Part shown: piece after piece, positions 59,162 through 64,000 of the stretch
How positions within the stretch are numbered: position 1 is the stretch's first letter
Layout: each line of letters begins with the position of its first letter
Assembly (NCBI RefSeq): GCF_014083865.1
Contig: NZ_JACEFA010000003.1
Span: forward strand, 186,001 to 250,000
Reading direction: 5' to 3'
Length of the DNA stretch: 64,000 nucleotides
Source: Paraliobacillus salinarum
GTDB lineage: Bacteria > Bacillota > Bacilli > Bacillales > Amphibacillaceae
Notes under the pieces: model-generated
What the model was told of the DNA's origin: nothing
What the model saw: only the letters and a program-made list of their open reading frames with translations
The model's database searches: none
Position numbers and translations under genes: made by a program

Positions 59162-60215
59162 CAGATTCATCCTCTCTCACTTGCAACGGAATTCGGATAT
59201 CGATATGTGTACCCTCCCCCTCTTTTGATCGAATCGCGAAGGTACCACCTATTTCTTCACTACGCTCTTTCATTGTTTTTAGTCCATAAGAAGCCATTTT
59301 TTGTTGAGAACTCAGTTCAAATCCTTTTCCATTATCTGAAATATGTATAAAAAGTTCTTTACTATGTACTTTAACTTCTATTAAAACTTCTGTTGCTTCA
59401 GCATGTCTCAATGTATTAGATAATGCTTCTTGTACAATTCGAAACACATGCTCTTCTGTTGTTTCTGATAATCGTGTAAATGGATCCATATGTACTTTAA
59501 AGTCAATACAAGATTTCTGTTCCAATTCTTGCACAAGCTGTTTAATTCCAACCGGTAACGAGTCACCAGATAAATGTACTGGTCGCAAATGTAACAATAA
59601 CGCTCGCATTTCTGTTTGTGCTTGTAAGGCAGTCGCTGCAATTTCTTTCATTTGCACGATTGCTTTTTCTGGATTTTTTTCTATGAGACGAACGGTTGCT
59701 TGAGACATCATCGTTAAAGCAAATAATTGTTGACTCACTGCATCATGGAGATCTCTTGCCAATCGCTGCCTCTCTTCTATTGTTGCTGCTTTATGTGCGG
59801 TCTTTGCATAATCTGACTTTTCATCAGCTAAGCGTTGTAATGATTTAACTTGCCCTTGCATTTTATTACCTAATTCATTTAATTCTTCTGCAATTCGACC
59901 GACCTCATCATCACCATTATCATCCTTTTTCACAGTATAATTTCCTCTTGATAATTGCGCGATTAAAACAGATAAGTAATCGATCCTTGCTTTTAACTTA
60001 CCACTGGCTTTAAAACCAATATAAAAAGAAAAAATAACAGATATAATAAAATACGATAGGAGGAACACAACTATACTTACCCCTGTTAACCATGAAGGAG
60101 AAAATAAAACATTAAGTGTTAATAGAAAAGTAAGCAGTGTGAGCATTGTTAAAAAGAGTATATATAAGTGTGAACGTATATACGTATAGCGAATAGAACT
60201 TAGCCTCTGCATCAA
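59154..60215 (-). CDS. liaS: Sensor histidine kinase LiaS
   Basis: A 353-aa membrane kinase with two transmembrane helices (about 15-37 and 44-68), a HAMP-like linker, the HisKA_3 phosphorylation site in RLARDLHDAVSQQ (His near 157) and an HATPase domain with DNGKGFE. TTG start at 60215 follows GGGAG by 7 nt; ATG at 60212 is possible. It is paired with LiaR and inhibited by LiaF. Confidence 0.93.
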   Translation of the reverse strand: MMQRLSSIRYTYIRSHLYILFLTMLTLLTFLLTLNVLFSPSWLTGVSIVVFLLSYFIISVIFSFYIGFKASGKLKARIDYLSVLIAQLSRGNYTVKKDDNGDDEVGRIAEELNELGNKMQGQVKSLQRLADEKSDYAKTAHKAATIEERQRLARDLHDAVSQQLFALTMMSQATVRLIEKNPEKAIVQMKEIAATALQAQTEMRALLLHLRPVHLSGDSLPVGIKQLVQELEQKSCIDFKVHMDPFTRLSETTEEHVFRIVQEALSNTLRHAEATEVLIEVKVHSKELFIHISDNGKGFELSSQQKMASYGLKTMKERSEEIGGTFAIRSKEGEGTHIDIRIPLQVREDESDD

Positions 60216-60230
60216 ATGACCGCTCCCTCT

Positions 60231-60998
60231 CTAAACTTTATTGATTCGAATAGAACCTGCTTTCAGTTTCAAGTCTAATGTTAATTTTCTTGTTGCTTGC
60301 TCATAATCATTTGTTTGATAGATTAGGCTACGTTGCACACCTTCCGACTCTTGTTCAAACACATTAATTTCTCCAGCTTTCACTTCTGCTTTTACAGCAA
60401 ACGCTATATTTTCAGGCATTAAAATTTGAATATCTCCAGCCCATCCATGAATTCTAATTGGGATGTGTTTATCAGGAATAAATGCTTTCGTGAAATCAAT
60501 GTGGTAATCCCCAACAGCATTCCACAGTTCCATTGGCTCAACTTTCCAATTAGGAGTATTAAACTTATGATCACCTATTACAAATTTCTTATGTTTTCCA
60601 TACATAGTTTCACTATTAGGAAAGTCATCTGAATCAAAAATGATCTTAAATTTACTATTTCGTTTATCGCCTGGTGTTAAAAAGCTAAATCCAATATATA
60701 TAATGAGTAATGGCCATAGCTTATAAATATCCCAAACTTTAAAATCAATATATTGAAAGCGATCCGCAAGTAACAAACTACCAAAGATAACGAAAAAGGA
60801 CCCTGAAATCCATCCACCTTTACCTCTCAAAGCATCAAAACACCACTTTAAGCCCAACAGCAGAAAGAATATAGGGTAAATAAAATACCATGCTTCCGAA
60901 AAACCCCAGTCGACAAGACCAATATTAGATAAAATTAGACTTATCCCAAGCAAAATAATAAGAAGAGCTATGATATTTCGAAACAAATTATTTTTCAT
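60231..60998 (-). CDS. liaF: LiaF-like negative regulator
   Basis: A 255-aa membrane protein with four predicted N-terminal helices and a soluble beta-repeat C-terminal domain (HIPIRIHGWAGDIQILMPEN). LiaF holds LiaS inactive in the absence of wall stress. GAGGATGACAAACTAA precedes the ATG. First gene of the liaFSR operon; no liaIH is seen here. Confidence 0.92.
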   Translation of the reverse strand: MKNNLFRNIIALLIILLGISLILSNIGLVDWGFSEAWYFIYPIFFLLLGLKWCFDALRGKGGWISGSFFVIFGSLLLADRFQYIDFKVWDIYKLWPLLIIYIGFSFLTPGDKRNSKFKIIFDSDDFPNSETMYGKHKKFVIGDHKFNTPNWKVEPMELWNAVGDYHIDFTKAFIPDKHIPIRIHGWAGDIQILMPENIAFAVKAEVKAGEINVFEQESEGVQRSLIYQTNDYEQATRKLTLDLKLKAGSIRINKV

Positions 60999-61106
60999 TT
61001 AGTTTGTCATCCTCATATAAATTTTTAAAAATAAGTATATTCCTAATTGTTTACATTGTAGCAAAATGATTGTTTATACACTACTTTGATTATAAGTATA
61101 TAAAAA

Positions 61107-61136
61107 AATCTGTTGATCGAATACAATCAACAGATT
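61107..61136 (-). terminator. Terminator after the PAP2 gene
   Basis: AATCTGTTGAT and ATCAACAGATT form an 11-bp stem; TTTTTTT follows on the minus strand. It separates the PAP2 gene from liaFSR. Confidence 0.88.
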
Positions 61137-61198
61137 GGTTTTATCTCAGACCTAAGACGGAGATGCGATAACTGTTACGATATACACAATCATTAGTG

Positions 61199-61831
61199 TT
61201 ATTTCCTAAATCTTTTCGAAAAATAATTAAAAAGACAAATCCACAATATTAAAAATAGATAGCCATATCCAAAGCCTGCTAGTACATCAGATAAATAATG
61301 TACGTTAATAATATATCGACTAAACCCAATCAACAAAATAAGTGAAACACCAATGATTTGAATACCTAATCGTAGTTTTCCTTTTTTCATTTCTTTACTT
61401 AGAAAATATATAATCAATCCATACGTAATCATTGCACCCATTGCATGACCTGACGGGAAGCTGTAACCGACACCTTCTGCTGCTTCAAAAATACTAGGAC
61501 GTTCACGTTGAACAAGAATTTTAATCCAATGGTTCAGACGATATCCTAGCAAAGCCCCCACCGCAATCCATATTCCAGCAGCCATTTTTCTAAACAACCA
61601 ATAATAGACGACAACAAAAACAAGGACAAACGGTGTAATAAATGAACCAGAACCTAACTCTGTTACCCAACGAAAAATGTGAAACAAAATGGTATCGTTC
61701 CATACTTGTACATATTTATTCGACCATTGATCGATATACGGTTCTACACCCATAATAACTTTTATTGTTACTATACTTAAAGCTATTGTCACCAAAAGAA
61801 TAGTTAATTCTATTTTTTTCTTTTTAAACAT
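61199..61831 (-). CDS. PAP2-family membrane phosphatase
   Basis: A 210-aa integral membrane phosphatase with the full PAP2 triad: KILVQRERPS, YSFPSGHAMG and SRYIINVHYLSD. The family dephosphorylates lipid phosphates such as undecaprenyl pyrophosphate or phosphatidylglycerophosphate; which one is not readable here. ATG at 61831 follows AAAGGTG. Confidence 0.9.
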   Translation of the reverse strand: MFKKKKIELTILLVTIALSIVTIKVIMGVEPYIDQWSNKYVQVWNDTILFHIFRWVTELGSGSFITPFVLVFVVVYYWLFRKMAAGIWIAVGALLGYRLNHWIKILVQRERPSIFEAAEGVGYSFPSGHAMGAMITYGLIIYFLSKEMKKGKLRLGIQIIGVSLILLIGFSRYIINVHYLSDVLAGFGYGYLFLILWICLFNYFSKRFRK

Positions 61832-61975
61832 GCATATCACCTTTCTTTTCTCCATTGTAAATGAAATCGGTTATACTTCAACATTATGTATTCTCTGATT
61901 CTCAAATTACATGTTTACACCAATCTTTTTCGGGAATTGTATTAATAAGCACAAAAAAAGAAAGGATGTTTGTTG

Positions 61976-62440
61976 ATGGTAAATAACGTAAGACACATGA
62001 AAAATAATGATGAGCTAGAAAAATTAATTGATGGTTTAAATGAAGATTTAGCAAATGAGTATGCTGCTTCAATTATGTACACTTACAATGCATCTGTCTT
62101 GGAAGGGTTATATCGTCCACTTCTTAAACCTTTTTTTGAAGAAGAAATTGCTGATGAAATGGGACACGCACTCTATCTATCAAACAAAATTAAAATCCTA
62201 GGTGGCACACCAACAACAACGCCAGCTAAAGTAAGCCAATATACGGATCCAAAAGATATGCTAGAAGATACATTGAAAGCAGAAGAAGATACTATTAAAC
62301 GTTATCAAGAACGAAAAGAACAAGCAGAAAATCTAGGGTTAACTGAATTGGCGAATCACCTAGATGATATGATTGACGATGAAACAGGACATAAAGAAGA
62401 AGCAATGCGATTATTACGAGACGCTTCATTTTCTAAATAA
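61976..62440 (+). CDS. Ferritin-like / bacterioferritin-type protein
   Basis: A 154-aa four-helix protein with iron-ligand patterns NEYAASIMYTY, FFEEEIADEMGH, AEEDTIKRYQER and DDETGHKEE. It fits ferritin-like diiron proteins that store or oxidise iron. The ATG at 61976 follows AAAGGATG. It is monocistronic, with a terminator at 62447. Confidence 0.88.
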   Translation: MVNNVRHMKNNDELEKLIDGLNEDLANEYAASIMYTYNASVLEGLYRPLLKPFFEEEIADEMGHALYLSNKIKILGGTPTTTPAKVSQYTDPKDMLEDTLKAEEDTIKRYQERKEQAENLGLTELANHLDDMIDDETGHKEEAMRLLRDASFSK

Positions 62441-62446
62441 AGAATC

Positions 62447-62488
62447 AACACGTGACTAACTCTAGGCAGGAGTTGGTCACGTGTTTTT
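62447..62488 (+). terminator. Terminator after the ferritin-like gene
   Basis: AACACGTGAC pairs with GTCACGTGTT, extended by TAACTC and GAGTTG, and a T run follows. Confidence 0.88.
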
Positions 62489-62538
62489 AGATGTATGTTA
62501 TACTGTTTGAAAATAGTTATTAGGAGGAAACAGCACTC

Positions 62539-63702
62539 ATGTGGGAAGAACTGAATTCCATGCTAGATCAATCGTTTGATGAGATGGTGGAAATTCGCAG
62601 GTATCTGCATCAACACCCTGAATTATCATTCCAAGAAAAAAATACTGCACACTATATAACAAATACATATAAAAAACTGGATATTCCGTATCAACAAAAT
62701 GTCGGTGGGAATGGTGTTATTGCCACCTTAAAAGGAAATAAACCCGGAAAAACAATTGCTTTACGAGCAGATTTCGATGCATTACCCATTCAAGATGAAA
62801 AGGACGTCCCTTATAAGTCAAAGGTAGATGGTGTTATGCATGCTTGTGGACATGATGGTCACACCGCAACATTACTTACTACAGCCAAAGTATTAAAACA
62901 AGTACAATCTGAATTAGCTGGTACAGTTGTTTTTATTCACCAGCATGCAGAAGAATTAACACCTGGTGGTGCAAAACCTATCATTAGTAGCGGGGTGTTG
63001 AAGGATGTAGATTTTGTATTTGGTGCACATCTATGGACCAATACGCCTTATGGCGAAATAGAAACTGCCGAAAAAGAATTTATGGCAGGTGCAGACAAAT
63101 TTTCCATTACAATTCAAGGAAAAGGCGGTCACGGAGCCATTCCTCACCAAACAAAAGATGCAGTTGTTATTGGCTCTCAAGTCGTTAGTAATTTACAACA
63201 AATTATTAGTCGACGAATTAATCCATTAAGCACGGCTGTCTTATCAATCGGAACATTCCATGCAGGAACTACTTTTAATATTATAGCAGATACAGCGACT
63301 ATTACTGGTACCGTTCGAACGTTTGACACGGCTGTTCAAACACAGATCATGCATGAAATGGAGGATATTATTTCAGGTACTTGTGTTGGATATGATGCTT
63401 CTTACACATTGGATTATGAAAAAGGTTATCCACCTGTAATTAACCATCCAAAAGAAGCTAAACTCGTCATTGAAGCTGCAAATAAAGTAGATGGTGTAAA
63501 AAAAGCTACATTTGTAGAACCATCAATGACAGGTGAAGATTTCTCTTATTATTTGCTTGAAAAACCAGGTGCTTTCTTCTTTGTTGGTGCACAACAAGAA
63601 GGTAATTTCCAACCACACCATCATCCAGCATTTGATATTGACGAACGAGCAATGCTGCTTACAGCGAAAACTTTTGTTCAAATCATTAAAAGTTATCAAT
63701 AA
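62539..63702 (+). CDS. M20-family amidohydrolase (N-acyl amino acid hydrolase type)
   Basis: A 387-aa zinc amidohydrolase. The metal site residues lie in LRADFDALPIQDE, HACGHDGHTATL, HQHAEELTPGG and the C-terminal PHHHPAFDIDE. The dimerisation domain spans about 185-295. Such enzymes remove acyl groups from amino acids or open related amides; the exact substrate is unknown. TAGGAGGAAA lies 12 nt before the ATG. Confidence 0.92.
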   Translation: MWEELNSMLDQSFDEMVEIRRYLHQHPELSFQEKNTAHYITNTYKKLDIPYQQNVGGNGVIATLKGNKPGKTIALRADFDALPIQDEKDVPYKSKVDGVMHACGHDGHTATLLTTAKVLKQVQSELAGTVVFIHQHAEELTPGGAKPIISSGVLKDVDFVFGAHLWTNTPYGEIETAEKEFMAGADKFSITIQGKGGHGAIPHQTKDAVVIGSQVVSNLQQIISRRINPLSTAVLSIGTFHAGTTFNIIADTATITGTVRTFDTAVQTQIMHEMEDIISGTCVGYDASYTLDYEKGYPPVINHPKEAKLVIEAANKVDGVKKATFVEPSMTGEDFSYYLLEKPGAFFFVGAQQEGNFQPHHHPAFDIDERAMLLTAKTFVQIIKSYQ

Positions 63703-63735
63703 CAAACCAGAGCTTGTGAGCTCCGGTTTGTTTAT
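63701..63735 (+). terminator. Terminator after the M20 gene
   Basis: An imperfect stem of about 14 bp (AACAAACCAGAGCT against AGCTCCGGTTTGTT) is followed by a T-rich tract. Confidence 0.75.
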
Positions 63736-63753
63736 TTATTATTATGCAGCTAT

Positions 63754-63993
63754 TTATAGTAGCTTCTTTTTTATATAACCACGGATCAATAAGATAATCC
63801 AAAGTATCCCACCTGCTGCCATTATTACTGCTCCACTGAAATTTTGTTGCAAAATAAACACACCAACAAATAATGCAGTTTGAACAAGTAATAACTGTTG
63901 AAGTAAGCTCAACACAGCTTGTTGACGAAAAGCGAGAGAAATTGGATACAAATCTATCCATAAAACTGTGCGATGATGATGCCAAAGTGTCAT
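63754..63993 (-). CDS. Small membrane protein at the window edge (start uncertain)
   Basis: A 79-aa open frame with two hydrophobic helices (LLLVQTALFVGVFILQQ and AVIMAAGGILWIILLIRGY) and a lysine-rich end. No ribosome site is visible before the ATG at 63993 and the frame stays open to the window end, so the protein may be longer. Function unknown. Confidence 0.5.
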   Translation of the reverse strand: MTLWHHHRTVLWIDLYPISLAFRQQAVLSLLQQLLLVQTALFVGVFILQQNFSGAVIMAAGGILWIILLIRGYIKKKLL

Positions 63994-64000
63994 TAATTGA

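Noticed and set aside
1-64000. CRISPR arrays, tRNA or rRNA genes, IS elements
   Set aside because: No regularly spaced repeats, cloverleaf-like sequences, transposase genes or terminal inverted repeats were seen by eye in the window.

Overview
The window is low-GC Firmicute DNA, very probably from a Bacillaceae genus related to Gracilibacillus, Oceanobacillus or Amphibacillus (inferred from protein style and gene content; the genus cannot be fixed from sequence alone). The chromosomal part keeps the Bacillus subtilis order pbpF-hemE-hemH-hemY ... yhfI-lplJ ... comK ... yhjD-yhjE ... addB-addA, with hmoB, liaFSR, a PAP2 phosphatase, a ferritin-like protein and an M20 amidohydrolase at the right edge. 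No rRNA, tRNA, CRISPR array or IS element was seen.

Layout: 1-8.3 kb holds addA (its 3' end runs off the window), addB, yhjE, two copies of a 99-bp repeat and yhjD. From 8621 to 49087 an intact-looking cos-type siphovirus prophage of about 40.5 kb sits inside comK. The 5' part of comK (49348 down to 49074) and the 3' part (8634 down to 8353) are separated by the phage, and a 14-bp core, GGAAAAAAATACAT, is duplicated at both ends. Joining the halves at one core gives an exact 543-nt, in-frame comK.

Prophage, reading from the integrase leftward: tyrosine integrase and SOS-type CI repressor (+); Cro-like and XRE regulators; early and replication genes with a DnaD-type initiator carrying an iteron origin; SSB; two orphan DNA methyltransferases; an ArpU/RinA-type late activator; HNH and cos region; terminases, portal, ClpP-type protease and capsid; connectors; tail genes with a -1 frameshifted chaperone; tape measure, Dit and tip; then holin and endolysin. 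Everything from Cro to lysin is on the minus strand except the accessory genes described next.

Accessory layer: at least eight transcription units are preceded by the same promoter architecture, a close match to the Bacillus sigma-H consensus (RnAGGAwWW, then RnnGAATww, with AGGA-to-GAA spacing of 21-22 nt). In most cases the start codon lies 25-29 nt after the GTCGAA element. They drive membrane proteins, an AbiJ-like abortive-infection protein, a DUF2513 protein and, probably, a three-gene GHKL ATPase / STAS-like / PIN nuclease cassette that looks like an undescribed defence module. Separately, the capsid, a head-tail connector and the tail tube protein all end in poly-threonine tails, and a glycosyltransferase gene directly follows the tail tube gene. 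This suggests phage-encoded virion O-glycosylation.

Chromosome right of the phage: a DUF3939 gene, lipoate ligase, an MBL hydrolase, the late heme genes hemEHY with a PerR-like box upstream, a class A PBP, heme monooxygenase hmoB, the LiaFSR envelope-stress system and housekeeping genes.
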